Below are positions 9,082 to 18,413 of a stretch of 56,289 bases of DNA, piece by piece. The stretch comes from Verrucomicrobiales bacterium (lineage in GTDB: Bacteria; Verrucomicrobiota; Verrucomicrobiia; Verrucomicrobiales; DEV007), in the NCBI GenBank assembly GCA_029213065.1, contig JARGPH010000017.1, forward strand, positions 4,632 through 60,920. Direction: 5' to 3'. The position numbers and the translations under genes are program-made. Below the pieces are notes generated by a model. The model made no database searches and was not told the DNA's origin. It saw only the letters and a program-made list of their open reading frames with translations. The stretch's first letter is position 1; each line of letters opens with the position of its first letter.

Positions 9082-12000
9082 ATGATAGCCTTTTTTGCCA
9101 GAAACGGAGTTGCCTCAAATATCCTGCTTGTTGCGATTGTGCTGGCAGGTGTCTGGGCTTTGAACTCCGGCAAAATTCCTCTGGAGGTATTCCCCGAGTT
9201 CGAGAGCCGGAATATTACTATTTCAGTTGCCTATCGAGGCGCGACCCCGGAAGAGGTTGAGGAATCAGTCGTGATTCGTATCGAAGAGGCAATCTCCGAC
9301 GTCGAGGGGATCAAAGAAATGTTTTCCACGGCGAGTTCGAGCAGCGGGACTGTCACGGTGGAGGTTGACGAAGATGCCGAGATGCGTGACGTCCGCGATA
9401 ACATCGAGGCGCGGATCGACGGGCTTGCGGACTTTCCTCCGGGCGATGCCGAGAACGTCGTGATTCGCACAGCGGAAAACAGTCGCTGGGTCATCAGCGT
9501 TGTCGTCAGTGGTGACATGAGCGAGCGCGACCTGACCGAGCTTGGTGCGCAGGTGAGGGATGATCTGCTCCTCCTTCCAGAAGTGACGAACGCGGAGCTG
9601 CAGGGCAATCGTCCCTACGAAGTCTCGATTGAAATCGATGAGCGGGCTCTTTTGAAATACGGCCTGACGTTCAACCAGGTGGCCCAGGCGCTTCGGGCGT
9701 CGTCGATCGATGTTCCTGCGGGAACGCTCGAAACCCGCTCCGGTGAGGTCGTGCTCCGGACCAAGGGAAGAGCCTACACGCAGGCGGACTTCGAAAAAAT
9801 CACTCTGATCGCGCGTCCTAACGGAGCACGAATCACGGTGGGCGATGTAGCGAAGGTGAACGACGGGTTTGATGAGAATTTGTTTATCGCGCGAATGAAC
9901 ACGAGGCGTTGTGTCCTCGTTGCGGTGTTCCGCGAGGGCAACCAGAGTGCCATCAAAATTGCAGATGAGGTCAAAGCCTTCATGGCGGAGCACAAAGAGA
10001 GGCTTCCTGACGGTGTTGAAATCAGCTACTGGAGCGACTCTTCGAAAATTGTGAAAGGACGTCTCGAGACATTGCTCGACTCGTTTTGGAAATCGATTCT
10101 ATTCGTCTTCATTGTCCTCGCTCTCTTCCTCCGTCCGAGTCTGGCCTTTTGGGTGGCTCTCGGGGTTCCCGTCTGTTTCCTAGGTGCCTTTGCTCTGATG
10201 CCGTTTGTGGGTGTCTCGATCAATATCGTGAGTCTTTTCGGATTCATTCTCGTCCTCGGAGTCGTCGTCGATGATGCGATCGTCACCGGCGAGCATATCT
10301 ATACGAAGCAGAAAGAGATGAAGGACCCGGTCAAGGCCGCGGTGGAAGGGGCTGAAGAAGTCGCGCTTCCCGTCGTCTTCGGTGTCCTCACAACGATGCT
10401 GGCCTTTGTCCCGCTTTTCTTCCTGTCAGGATTCAACGGAACCTGGATGTCGCAGATTTCGACGATTGTGATCATGGTTCTCGCGTTTTCGCTGATCGAA
10501 TCAAAGTTGATTCTTCCGTCTCACCTCACTCACAGTCCGCGCCACTGGATGCGGAATATCGGGCAGTTCTTTCTCGGGGTGAAAGTCTCGGATTACCTTG
10601 CCCGGCTTTACGGTGGATTCTCAAAGTTCCAGACCGCGATAGCGGACAGCCTTTTGTGGTTTGTTAGAAAAGTTTATCAACCGGCTCTCAATTTTTCACT
10701 GAGGAATCGTTACTTAGTGCTTTCCTGTTTCGTCGCGATGCTCGTGATCCTTGTCGGAATGTTTCAGGGTGGAAAGATCAAGCAGGTGAGCTTTCCCCGG
10801 GTGGAAAGTGAGCGGGCCACCTGTCGTCTCACGATGCAGGAAGGGACACCCTTTGAAGTGACCGAGGGCTACATTCTCATGATGGAGGATATCGTTCTCG
10901 ATATGAAGAAGAAGCACGTCGGAACCGACGGTGTCTCTGTGATCGAAGATGTCTTTTCCAGCATCGGCGGGCAGGGTGTTTCCTCTTCCCGTGGGAGAAG
11001 TCGCACCGGACAGAATCATCAGGGGGAGGTGGTTTTTTACATCACGCCGCCGGAAGACAGGCAGTATGAGATCGGGACCCGTGCTCTCGCCGAGGAGTGG
11101 CGCACCGAGATTCAGAACCGCGGAGGGATTGTCGGAGCGAAGGAACTCTATTTCCGCGCCGAAATTGGACGGGGCAGAGATCCGATCGAGGTGCAACTGC
11201 GCGGCCAGGATGTCAAAGCGCTCACGAAAGCGGCCACCGAAGTGAAGGAGAAAATGGAAAGCTATGCGGGGCTCTTCGATATTTCAGACAGTCTGGATGA
11301 AAGCCGCGAGGAGATTCAGCTGCGGATCCGTCCCGAAGCCGAGCAGTTCGGATTGACGATGTCGGATCTTGCAAGGCAGGTTCGTCAGGCCTTTTTCGGC
11401 GAGGAAATTCAGAAAATTCAGCGGAACCGCGACGAGGTTCGCGTCATGATGCGTTACCCGCTGGAGGACCGGAAATCGATTGCCGCGCTCGAAGCGATGA
11501 TGATTCGAACAGGCGATGGGCAGGCGGTGCCTTTCTCGACGGTGGCGGAGGCGGTGATTGAAAAGAGTTTCCCGAGGATCGAGCGCTTTGACCGCAACCG
11601 GGCTGTTGAGATTAAAGCGGACGCCGATAAAGAAGTGGCTGACCTGACGAGTATTCGCGAAGACCTCGGTGCCTGGATGCCGGGCCTTCTGAAGAAGTAT
11701 CCCGGCGTTTCATTTTCTTTCGAAGGAGAGGCGAAAGATGAACGCGAGAATTCAGGGGGAATGAAGATCGGAGCGATTCTTATTATTTTCGGAATCTACT
11801 CGATGCTGGCGATTCCGTTTCGCTCCTATGTTCAGCCACTCATGGTGATCGCGGTGATTCCCTACGGACTGATCGGGGCGGTGCTGGGGCATATTCTGGA
11901 GGATTATTTGAAGGCGGATACCGGAGGGATGCCGTTGAGTTTCTTGAGCTACTTCGGGATGCTGGCGCTTTCCGGGGTGGTCGTGAATGACAGCCTTGTT

Positions 12001-12333
12001 CTCGTCGATTATATCAACCGTCGCAGGGCGAAAGGTGATTCTGTCTTCGAGGCCGTGAGCACTGCGGGAGCGGCGCGATTCCGGGCGATTATTCTGACTT
12101 CGGCGACAACTTTTGCCGGTCTCTTCCCCCTGATTCGAATGGAGGCGACGCAGGCTCAATTTCTCATTCCCATGGCCGTCAGTCTCGGCTACGGAATTCT
12201 CTTCGCGACGACGATCACTCTTTTCCTCGTTCCTATCAACTTTCTGATCATGGATGATTTGAAGAGGCTCTTCAAAGGTGCCTACAGTGATGACTCAAAA
12301 AGTGCTCAGGCAAAGGAATCCGCGACTGTCTGA
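9082..12333 (+). CDS. RND efflux permease (AcrB/MexB superfamily)
   Basis: 1083 residues, close to the usual length for AcrB-like pumps. Twelve membrane segments in two repeats are separated by two large periplasmic loops. The first helix is at about 10-30; the paired aspartates of the proton relay are in VVVDDAIV (Asp397-Asp398), matching AcrB Asp407/408. The second half repeats the pattern, with SGVVVNDSLVLVDYI in the equivalent helix. The porter segment YRGATPEEVEESVV near residue 50 is typical of the HAE-type group. It would use proton flow to extrude small molecules through the two preceding gene products. The 21-bp gap to the adaptor shows co-transcription. Substrate unknown. Confidence 0.95.
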   Translation: MIAFFARNGVASNILLVAIVLAGVWALNSGKIPLEVFPEFESRNITISVAYRGATPEEVEESVVIRIEEAISDVEGIKEMFSTASSSSGTVTVEVDEDAEMRDVRDNIEARIDGLADFPPGDAENVVIRTAENSRWVISVVVSGDMSERDLTELGAQVRDDLLLLPEVTNAELQGNRPYEVSIEIDERALLKYGLTFNQVAQALRASSIDVPAGTLETRSGEVVLRTKGRAYTQADFEKITLIARPNGARITVGDVAKVNDGFDENLFIARMNTRRCVLVAVFREGNQSAIKIADEVKAFMAEHKERLPDGVEISYWSDSSKIVKGRLETLLDSFWKSILFVFIVLALFLRPSLAFWVALGVPVCFLGAFALMPFVGVSINIVSLFGFILVLGVVVDDAIVTGEHIYTKQKEMKDPVKAAVEGAEEVALPVVFGVLTTMLAFVPLFFLSGFNGTWMSQISTIVIMVLAFSLIESKLILPSHLTHSPRHWMRNIGQFFLGVKVSDYLARLYGGFSKFQTAIADSLLWFVRKVYQPALNFSLRNRYLVLSCFVAMLVILVGMFQGGKIKQVSFPRVESERATCRLTMQEGTPFEVTEGYILMMEDIVLDMKKKHVGTDGVSVIEDVFSSIGGQGVSSSRGRSRTGQNHQGEVVFYITPPEDRQYEIGTRALAEEWRTEIQNRGGIVGAKELYFRAEIGRGRDPIEVQLRGQDVKALTKAATEVKEKMESYAGLFDISDSLDESREEIQLRIRPEAEQFGLTMSDLARQVRQAFFGEEIQKIQRNRDEVRVMMRYPLEDRKSIAALEAMMIRTGDGQAVPFSTVAEAVIEKSFPRIERFDRNRAVEIKADADKEVADLTSIREDLGAWMPGLLKKYPGVSFSFEGEAKDERENSGGMKIGAILIIFGIYSMLAIPFRSYVQPLMVIAVIPYGLIGAVLGHILEDYLKADTGGMPLSFLSYFGMLALSGVVVNDSLVLVDYINRRRAKGDSVFEAVSTAGAARFRAIILTSATTFAGLFPLIRMEATQAQFLIPMAVSLGYGILFATTITLFLVPINFLIMDDLKRLFKGAYSDDSKSAQAKESATV

Positions 12334-12376
12334 TTCAACGGGGTGTTCTGTCAGGGAAAAAAGCGGGATCAGGGTG

Positions 12377-12405
12377 TTGTCATAAGGCTTCCAACTGTGT
12401 AGACA
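12377..12405 (+). promoter_or_regulatory. Possible sigma-70-type promoter
   Basis: TTGTCA at 12377-12382 and TAGACA at 12400-12405 are 17 bp apart, 15 bp before the ATG of the large fusion gene at 12421. The -10 box matches the consensus only at three positions, so this is a weak prediction. Confidence 0.2.
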
Positions 12406-12420
12406 CTTTGGATCGTATTT

Positions 12421-15400
12421 ATGAAAAGATGTTACTCCCTTCAACGGTGGCCTCAATTGGCGGTCGCCCTTTCGATTTTGTCAGCGGGATTGTCACTGCA
12501 GGCGGCTGATCACCCAAGTGCTCAGTTTGTAAGGATTTCCATCCCGGGTAAGGGAAAGATCCTGACACTGGCAGAGGTTGAAGTGATCAGTGGAGGCAAA
12601 AATGTCGCTCCTCAGGGAAAGGCGACCCAGTCCAGCGAAAGCGCCGGTGGCAAGGCTGAACGCGGGATCGATGGAAACAAGGACGGGGACTATAACAAGG
12701 GCGGTCAGACTCATACCTCGCAGGGAAAAGACGCGAATGATCCCTGGTGGGAAGTCGATCTCGGAAGCGTGAAGGAGATTGAGAAGGTTCAGATCTGGAA
12801 TCGCAATTCCCTTCAGGAACGTCTTGATGGATTCACTCTCGAGTTGCTCGATGCGAGCCGGAAACCGGTTCTTTCACGCGAGGGGAACGCGGCTCCGCTT
12901 GGAAGCGTTTCCTATCAATTCGGTGGGGAAGAGACTGAAGTGGCCTACTACGGTCAGGACGGAAAAGCGCTTCCGGTTCCGGTAAGACCTGAGAAGGTGC
13001 CCGATGGCTACCGTGACCCTGAGCCCTTCGCTTTTCAAAAAGAGGACCAGATCGCGATCATCGGCAACGGTCTTGCGGATCGTATGCAGCACGATGGCTG
13101 GATGGAGGCCTTTCTTCAGGCCGCCAATCCGGATGCGGAACTGGCGTTCAGGAACATGAGTCTCACCGGCGATCGCATTGATCGCTACCCACGCAGCAAG
13201 GGGTTCATGGAGATGAACGATTACCTCCGTCACGTTCAGGCGGATGTGATTTTCGCTTTCTTTGGTTACAATGAATCGTTTGCCGGGCCGAAAGGCCTTG
13301 AAGCGTTTGAGAAAAAGCTCACGGAGATGATTGCGACTTACCGTGGAATCAAGTCGAACGGGGAGAGCTTCGCACGGATCGTTCTCTTCAGTCCCATTGC
13401 TCATGAGAATCTGAATGATCCCAACCTTCCGGACGGGAAAGGCAACAATCGTCGACTCGCGCTCTATTCCGCAGCGATGCAGAAAGTGGCGCAGCACGAA
13501 GGGGTTGCCTTCGTTGATCTTTTCAATCCGACAAAGGAACTCTACGCTGCTCAGTCAGAGCCGATGACCTTGAACGGAATTCATCTCAACGAGCGGGGGA
13601 ACTATCACCTCGGCAGAATTATCGCGAAAGCGCTTTCGGGTAAAGTGGTCGAGGACGAAGCGCTCCTTAGTTCGATCAAGGATGCCGTTCTCGAAAAGAA
13701 CTGGCATTGGCACAATCGCTATCGTGCCGTCGACGGGAATGATGTCTGGGGCAGTCGTTCGACACTGCGTTTTGTGAATGATCAATCCAATGCCGACGTG
13801 CTGATGCACGAGTTGACCATGCTCGACGTCATGACCGCAAATCGCGATCCTCTGATCTGGTCAAAGGCGAATGGAAGCGATTGGAAAGTGGACGACAGCA
13901 ATGTCCCTGAACCGGTCGAGGTCATCTCCAACGTGGGCGGTGGGAGCAAGAGTTCCAGTTCAGACAAAGAGGGGAATCTCGAATATCTCTCCGGGGAGGA
14001 GGGGATCGAAAAGATGACCGTTCCCGAGGGGTTCAAGGTCAACCTATACGCTGACGAAGCCATGTTCCCCGAGATGGTGAACCCTGTGCAAATGCAGGTC
14101 GATGGAAAAGGGCGACTCTGGGCTGCGGCCTGGGCAACCTATCCGAAGTGGGAGCCGCTTAAGGAAATGAATGATGCCCTGCTCATCCTTCCTGATGATG
14201 ACGGTGATGGGGTTGCCGACCGTTGTATTGAGTTTGCCAAAGTGCACAACCCGCTCGGTTTTGAATTCTGGAACGGAGGGGTCATCGTCACTTCCCAGCC
14301 GGATATTCTTTTCCTGAAAGACACCGATGGTGACGACGTCGCTGACGTGCGTTACGTGCTCTTTCAGGGCACGGGAAGTTCCGATACCCACCACGCTGCG
14401 AACAACCTTATCTTCGGTCCGGATGGTGGAATCTACTGGCAGAGCGGCGTCTTCCTGCAGCACAATCACGAGCACCCGTGGGGGCCTTCCCTCGAAGCGA
14501 ATGCCTCCGCGATGTATCGCTTTGATCCACGCCGCTATACGATTTCCTTTCATGCCGGAAACTCTCCGAACCCACACGGGACGAGTTTCGATGACTGGGG
14601 TTACATGTATGCGAACGATGGCACCGGCGGGCGATCCTATCAGGTGCGCCCGGATGGGGAGGGCTTCAAAATGTTTCCTCTGGTGACGAAAGAAGTGAGA
14701 CCCGTCGCGGCCGATCAGATCATCGGTTCCACCAATTTCCCGGACGAGATGCAGGGGAATTTTCTCGTCTGCAACACGATCGGGTTTCTCGGCTTGAAGC
14801 AGTATCAGCTTCACCGCGATGGCTATGAAGTGAAGACGGTGCAAAAGGGGAAGAAGGGCGAGCCTGACACGGAAGTAACCGTGAAATACGAACAGGGCGA
14901 AGTCTGGGGCACCCCCACCGATGAGATGCTCTCGAGCGCAGATAAGAATTTCCGCCCCACCGACGCGGTCTTCGGCGAAGACGGGGCACTCTATGTATCC
15001 GACTGGCACAACGTCATCATCGGGCACATGCAGCACAATATCCGCGACCCCCATCGCGACAAAAAGCACGGCCGTATTTATCGCATTGTGAATACGAAGA
15101 AGCCACTTCAGGAGCCCGTTGAGATCGACGGTGCCTCAGTTGCCGCCTTGCTGGAGAACTTTAAGCATCCGGTTTCTCATGTGCGACATCGCACACGGGT
15201 TGAACTGAGTGAGCGGAGTGCCGACGAAGTCATTCCCGCGGCGAAGCAGTGGGCCGCCACCCTTGACCCCGCGAAGAAAGAAGATGCGATTCCGCTGCTT
15301 GAAGCGCTCTGGGTGCATCAGCAGTTCAATGTCAGGGACCGTGATCTTTTGAAAGTGGTTTTGAGCTCGGTTGATCCTCATGCGGTCAATGGTGCGAAAA

Positions 15401-15930
15401 CGGTGAAGCACCACTGGGATGTGGCTGACCCGACCAAGAATGTGGTCACGAGCCCGATTGAGCAGGAGGAGGAGAAGATCGATATTGATATTCCGGAGCA
15501 CTTCTCGAAGGCGGAAGCCGAAGCCTACAAGCTCGGTGCCGAAGTCTTTCATCGGGATGCTCACTGCGTGACCTGTCACCAGGGAACCGGCGATGGGATT
15601 GTAAATATCTATCCTCCGCTCAAGGAAAGTCAGTGGGTTACGGGGAATGAAGATCGTCTCATCAAGTTGACTCTCAATGGCCTCTGGGGGGCGATCGAAG
15701 TCAATGGCGTCACCTACGATCCCACCAAAGGGGTTCCCCCGATGACGGCGTTCAAAGCGCTCCTCGATGACAACGAACTCGCCGCTGTTCTCACTTATGT
15801 GCGAAACACATGGGGAAATAAAGCGTCGCCAATCTCCCCTGATAAGGTGAAGGAGGTCCGCGAAGCGACCAAGGCGCAGCAGATTTTCTACAAGCCGGAG
15901 GAGTTGCTCAAAGCGCACCCCTTCGAGTAG
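12421..15930 (+). CDS. Fusion: discoidin-like + SGNH-like + membrane-bound dehydrogenase propeller + cytochrome c
   Basis: 1169 residues with a signal peptide (cleavage near QAA/DH, about 29). An F5/8-type-C-like sugar-binding domain spans about 30-170 ([20 protein letters not shown]). An SGNH-fold domain spans about 205-410, but its block I reads IIGNGLADR (215-220) where GDS is expected, and block V reads NGIHLN (385-390) in place of DxxH; block III GYNE (282-285) keeps its Asn. From about 530 to 900 comes the PVC membrane-bound dehydrogenase beta-propeller ([30 protein letters not shown]), and near the end a single heme site, CVTCH (Cys1049-His1053). Such proteins are exported and probably oxidise sugars, passing electrons to heme c. 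The catalytic SGNH serine seems absent. A terminator follows. Confidence 0.88.
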   Translation: MKRCYSLQRWPQLAVALSILSAGLSLQAADHPSAQFVRISIPGKGKILTLAEVEVISGGKNVAPQGKATQSSESAGGKAERGIDGNKDGDYNKGGQTHTSQGKDANDPWWEVDLGSVKEIEKVQIWNRNSLQERLDGFTLELLDASRKPVLSREGNAAPLGSVSYQFGGEETEVAYYGQDGKALPVPVRPEKVPDGYRDPEPFAFQKEDQIAIIGNGLADRMQHDGWMEAFLQAANPDAELAFRNMSLTGDRIDRYPRSKGFMEMNDYLRHVQADVIFAFFGYNESFAGPKGLEAFEKKLTEMIATYRGIKSNGESFARIVLFSPIAHENLNDPNLPDGKGNNRRLALYSAAMQKVAQHEGVAFVDLFNPTKELYAAQSEPMTLNGIHLNERGNYHLGRIIAKALSGKVVEDEALLSSIKDAVLEKNWHWHNRYRAVDGNDVWGSRSTLRFVNDQSNADVLMHELTMLDVMTANRDPLIWSKANGSDWKVDDSNVPEPVEVISNVGGGSKSSSSDKEGNLEYLSGEEGIEKMTVPEGFKVNLYADEAMFPEMVNPVQMQVDGKGRLWAAAWATYPKWEPLKEMNDALLILPDDDGDGVADRCIEFAKVHNPLGFEFWNGGVIVTSQPDILFLKDTDGDDVADVRYVLFQGTGSSDTHHAANNLIFGPDGGIYWQSGVFLQHNHEHPWGPSLEANASAMYRFDPRRYTISFHAGNSPNPHGTSFDDWGYMYANDGTGGRSYQVRPDGEGFKMFPLVTKEVRPVAADQIIGSTNFPDEMQGNFLVCNTIGFLGLKQYQLHRDGYEVKTVQKGKKGEPDTEVTVKYEQGEVWGTPTDEMLSSADKNFRPTDAVFGEDGALYVSDWHNVIIGHMQHNIRDPHRDKKHGRIYRIVNTKKPLQEPVEIDGASVAALLENFKHPVSHVRHRTRVELSERSADEVIPAAKQWAATLDPAKKEDAIPLLEALWVHQQFNVRDRDLLKVVLSSVDPHAVNGAKTVKHHWDVADPTKNVVTSPIEQEEEKIDIDIPEHFSKAEAEAYKLGAEVFHRDAHCVTCHQGTGDGIVNIYPPLKESQWVTGNEDRLIKLTLNGLWGAIEVNGVTYDPTKGVPPMTAFKALLDDNELAAVLTYVRNTWGNKASPISPDKVKEVREATKAQQIFYKPEELLKAHPFE

Positions 15931-15950
15931 GTTTTCCTCTACCGATTTAT

Positions 15951-15984
15951 GCGGTTCCTGTATCTCGCGGGAGCCGCTTTTTTG
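15951..15984 (+). terminator. Rho-independent terminator
   Basis: A 9-bp stem with two or three G-U pairs (15951-15959 with 15969-15977) is followed by six T. It lies 21 bp after the stop of the fusion gene, before the convergent minus-strand gene ending at 16028. Confidence 0.75.
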
Positions 15985-16027
15985 TGCCGGTCAGGCCGAG
16001 GGGAACTCGCTGTGTGGGTTTCAGTGT

Positions 16028-16903
16028 TCACTCAGAATGCACTTTTTTCCAACCGCTGATCCAATCTTCGAGCGGGGGAACGTCGCCCTCGTTTTCTTTC
16101 ACGAATCTTTTGACCTGGGCAAGATCGAGGACGCCGACCTGAAAGTATTGCCGTTCCTGATTGGTTCGCGGTTCAAAATTTTCCCAGATCAGCGTGGCCT
16201 TCGACCTGTTCTCTGACCAGGTCCACTCATCGTTTGGATCAAAACTGACGAACTCCGTGTGGACGTCGTCGGCGAAGGTCACTTCGGCGGTGAGCTTTTC
16301 AATTTCGTCTCTCCATGCTCCACCGGTTCTGGTTTCGTAGATGAAAAAGGCATTCATTGAACTGTCTATTCCGGTGGGGCAATCATACTCGCGTTCGATG
16401 ATGACTTCCTCGCCTTCGGGAAATTCCACCTCAATCACATACCAGGCGTGTTTTTGAATGGAGCCGTCATAATTTTCGGTCTTCGGCTTATCCACTTTCT
16501 CGCGAAAGATTGATCCGTCCGGCTTGAGAATTTCTCTGTAGTAGCCCTCGACGAGTTTCGCCTCGACCGTTTCGCCATTGACGCGGCTCACGAGATTTTC
16601 AATCGGTCCGATGATATCACCGTCCATTTCTGACCGCGAGGCGTTGGGAAATCCCAGCTTCTGAATCGCACTGCCGCCCTTTTTGTGGCTGAGAAAGGTG
16701 AACCGGGCGATCACTTTAGTCTTTTTGACCCCGAAATGAATATCGAGATGCTCCGACTTCATTTGAATGATGCTTTCGGCTCCGGGTCTCCAGCCGATTG
16801 GTTCAGGGCCTCCCGCGCCATCGTTGAGGGCGGCATCATTGGCGTGGCTCGCGATGAGGCCATTCAGGATCAGGCTTGCGATGATAACAAAGCGATTGTT
16901 CAT
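16028..16903 (-). CDS. Secreted DUF4424-like protein
   Basis: 291 residues from the ATG at 16903; a longer reading frame begins at 17050 but would overlap the DUF2752 gene and lacks a signal, whereas 16903 gives a good signal peptide (LILNGLIASHAND). The mature protein is rich in beta strands and acidic residues: NDGAGGPEPIGWRPGAESI, then KSEHLDIHFGVKKTKVIARF, and later VIEREYDCPTGID. This layout resembles DUF4424 proteins, whose function is unknown; they look like periplasmic immunoglobulin-like domains. It is the last of three genes on the minus strand (18343 to 16028). The family match is moderate. Confidence 0.6.
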   Translation of the reverse strand: MNNRFVIIASLILNGLIASHANDAALNDGAGGPEPIGWRPGAESIIQMKSEHLDIHFGVKKTKVIARFTFLSHKKGGSAIQKLGFPNASRSEMDGDIIGPIENLVSRVNGETVEAKLVEGYYREILKPDGSIFREKVDKPKTENYDGSIQKHAWYVIEVEFPEGEEVIIEREYDCPTGIDSSMNAFFIYETRTGGAWRDEIEKLTAEVTFADDVHTEFVSFDPNDEWTWSENRSKATLIWENFEPRTNQERQYFQVGVLDLAQVKRFVKENEGDVPPLEDWISGWKKVHSE

Positions 16904-16965
16904 GTCGGCATGATAACACTGCTCCGTCCTGAAGAGAGCACAAAATGGAGTGCCGTGATCGGGTG

Positions 16966-17364
16966 TCACGGAAGAAAGAGAATCAGGTAGATCCAGTTTA
17001 ATGTCAGGATCGAAAAAAGGAGCAGGCTGAGCTTTTTGACGCTGATCCACCGGCGTCCCTCCCCGGGAGCTCGACCGCGGTAAAAGCGGGTAAGCGCGAC
17101 GATGAACCAGATCAGCACCGCTACGACGCCGAGGATGACGGCCGGATTGAACGCGATTGCTTCAAGGAGGTGGCCGTGTGAGAGCGATTCGAAGGCCCGG
17201 GTCCCGCCGCAGGAAAGACAGGGGATACCGAAGGTGTTCCGGAACCCGCAGGAGGGCGCCTGGATCGGACTGCGCTCATAAACTCTCGCGAAGCCAACCA
17301 GTGCGACAACGGCGAGGAAGGTGACCGTTGGCGCGACGAGAACTTCAGGATGCCTTCGGGCCAT
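16966..17364 (-). CDS. DUF2752 membrane protein
   Basis: 132 residues with three membrane segments. Between the first and second lies the DUF2752 signature: CGFRNTFGIPCLSCGGTRAF, with two spaced cysteines and the CGGTRA motif, then a helix ending HGHLLEAIAFNP. Its role is unknown; such proteins often sit near envelope genes. The start at 17364 lies 4 bp after the stop of the gene before it (17369), so translation is probably coupled. The next gene begins 62 bp downstream. Confidence 0.85.
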   Translation of the reverse strand: MARRHPEVLVAPTVTFLAVVALVGFARVYERSPIQAPSCGFRNTFGIPCLSCGGTRAFESLSHGHLLEAIAFNPAVILGVVAVLIWFIVALTRFYRGRAPGEGRRWISVKKLSLLLFSILTLNWIYLILFLP

Positions 17365-17368
17365 CGGT

Positions 17369-18343
17369 CTATTGTGGCGTCGGTACGATGAAAAGATGCG
17401 CCTTCACTTCTCCACTGTCGGAGATCGTTTTGATCGAGTCGAGGAGGAATCGTTTCTCGTCGAGCGAAGCATTATCAATGAGCTGTTTGCGAATGGCATC
17501 GAGCTTCAGCCGGATCGCGGAACGATCCACCGCCTGTGCTTCGAGACGGTAGCGGGGGAACGGGAGATTGGAGTGCTCGCAGACTTCGTCGTAATCCTTG
17601 AGGAGTCGCGCAATCCGCCCGGTATGGGCTGTCTTGCCATCGATATCGACGGCGAGAAGGTTGGTTGATTGAATTTGCTCACGGAGGGAGGAGCCTCTCG
17701 ATTCGGTGAGGTCGACGAGGTCCTCGATATTCAATTCCCCCTCGACGAGGTAGGTTGGCGCTTCCTCTATCAGCGTCGCCCGGGCCGGTGCGTAGAGTTC
17801 CCCTTTGAGGAGCCACTCACCTTTTTTCCAGTGAATATCGACTGACTCCATGGCCTGTGGAAAGCGTGCCTCGAAAAGCATCTGTGTGATTTTCTCAAGA
17901 TCGGTTTCCCGCTTTTCGGTCATCGATTTCGCAAATTCACCGAGTGCGGTCGTGAGCGACGTTTTCAGTTCGTTGAACCGGGCCTGCTCTTTTTCGGTTC
18001 TTGCGACAGCGTAGGGGGTGTTGAGCGAATGGTATTCGGTCAGGAGCACTTCCGCACTGCCCGGTCCGATGTTGTGTTTCGTCAAAATAGATTCGGCAGT
18101 CGGGGCGAGCGGGTCTTTCAGCCCTCTCAGTCGTTTCTTGAAAAAACCGAGACGCTCGACACTGAGGATCTCAATTCCCGGCTCCGAGCGGAGGTCAGCA
18201 AGGGCGCTTCTCCATTGAAACCCGCGAACGAGAAGGAATAACGTCATTCCGAGGATGAGCGCGGCGAGGCAGGCGGAACCGATCACATAGGTGGTCGATT
18301 TGGGGGTGCGTTTCGCAGGGCTGGCTTCTTCAGCTTCTTCCAT
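17369..18343 (-). CDS. Single-pass membrane protein with BON-like region
   Basis: 324 residues from the ATG at 18343 (an upstream in-frame start at 18496 would overlap the dehydratase gene). A short cytoplasmic segment (MEEAEEASPAKRT) is followed by one membrane helix at about residues 21-41, and the rest faces the periplasm. The segment LRSEPGIEILSVERLG, then LRGLKDPLAPTAESIL, recalls the region that comes before OmpA peptidoglycan-binding domains in some proteobacterial proteins. A stretch MESVDIHWKKGEWLLKGELY has a BON-like strand pattern. No OmpA domain follows. The last bases nearly touch the DUF2752 gene. Function unknown; anchoring or envelope integrity is only a guess. Confidence 0.5.
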   Translation of the reverse strand: MEEAEEASPAKRTPKSTTYVIGSACLAALILGMTLFLLVRGFQWRSALADLRSEPGIEILSVERLGFFKKRLRGLKDPLAPTAESILTKHNIGPGSAEVLLTEYHSLNTPYAVARTEKEQARFNELKTSLTTALGEFAKSMTEKRETDLEKITQMLFEARFPQAMESVDIHWKKGEWLLKGELYAPARATLIEEAPTYLVEGELNIEDLVDLTESRGSSLREQIQSTNLLAVDIDGKTAHTGRIARLLKDYDEVCEHSNLPFPRYRLEAQAVDRSAIRLKLDAIRKQLIDNASLDEKRFLLDSIKTISDSGEVKAHLFIVPTPQ

Positions 18344-18413
18344 ACTCCAGTCGATTCGAAACCCTATCCTAAACCCGCGCGGGAATCGAGAGTGTTTTTG
18401 ATTCGTTAACCAT

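Noticed and set aside
14044-15069. 341-codon minus-strand reading frame
   Set aside because: Antisense shadow of the dehydrogenase propeller in the fusion gene at 12421.
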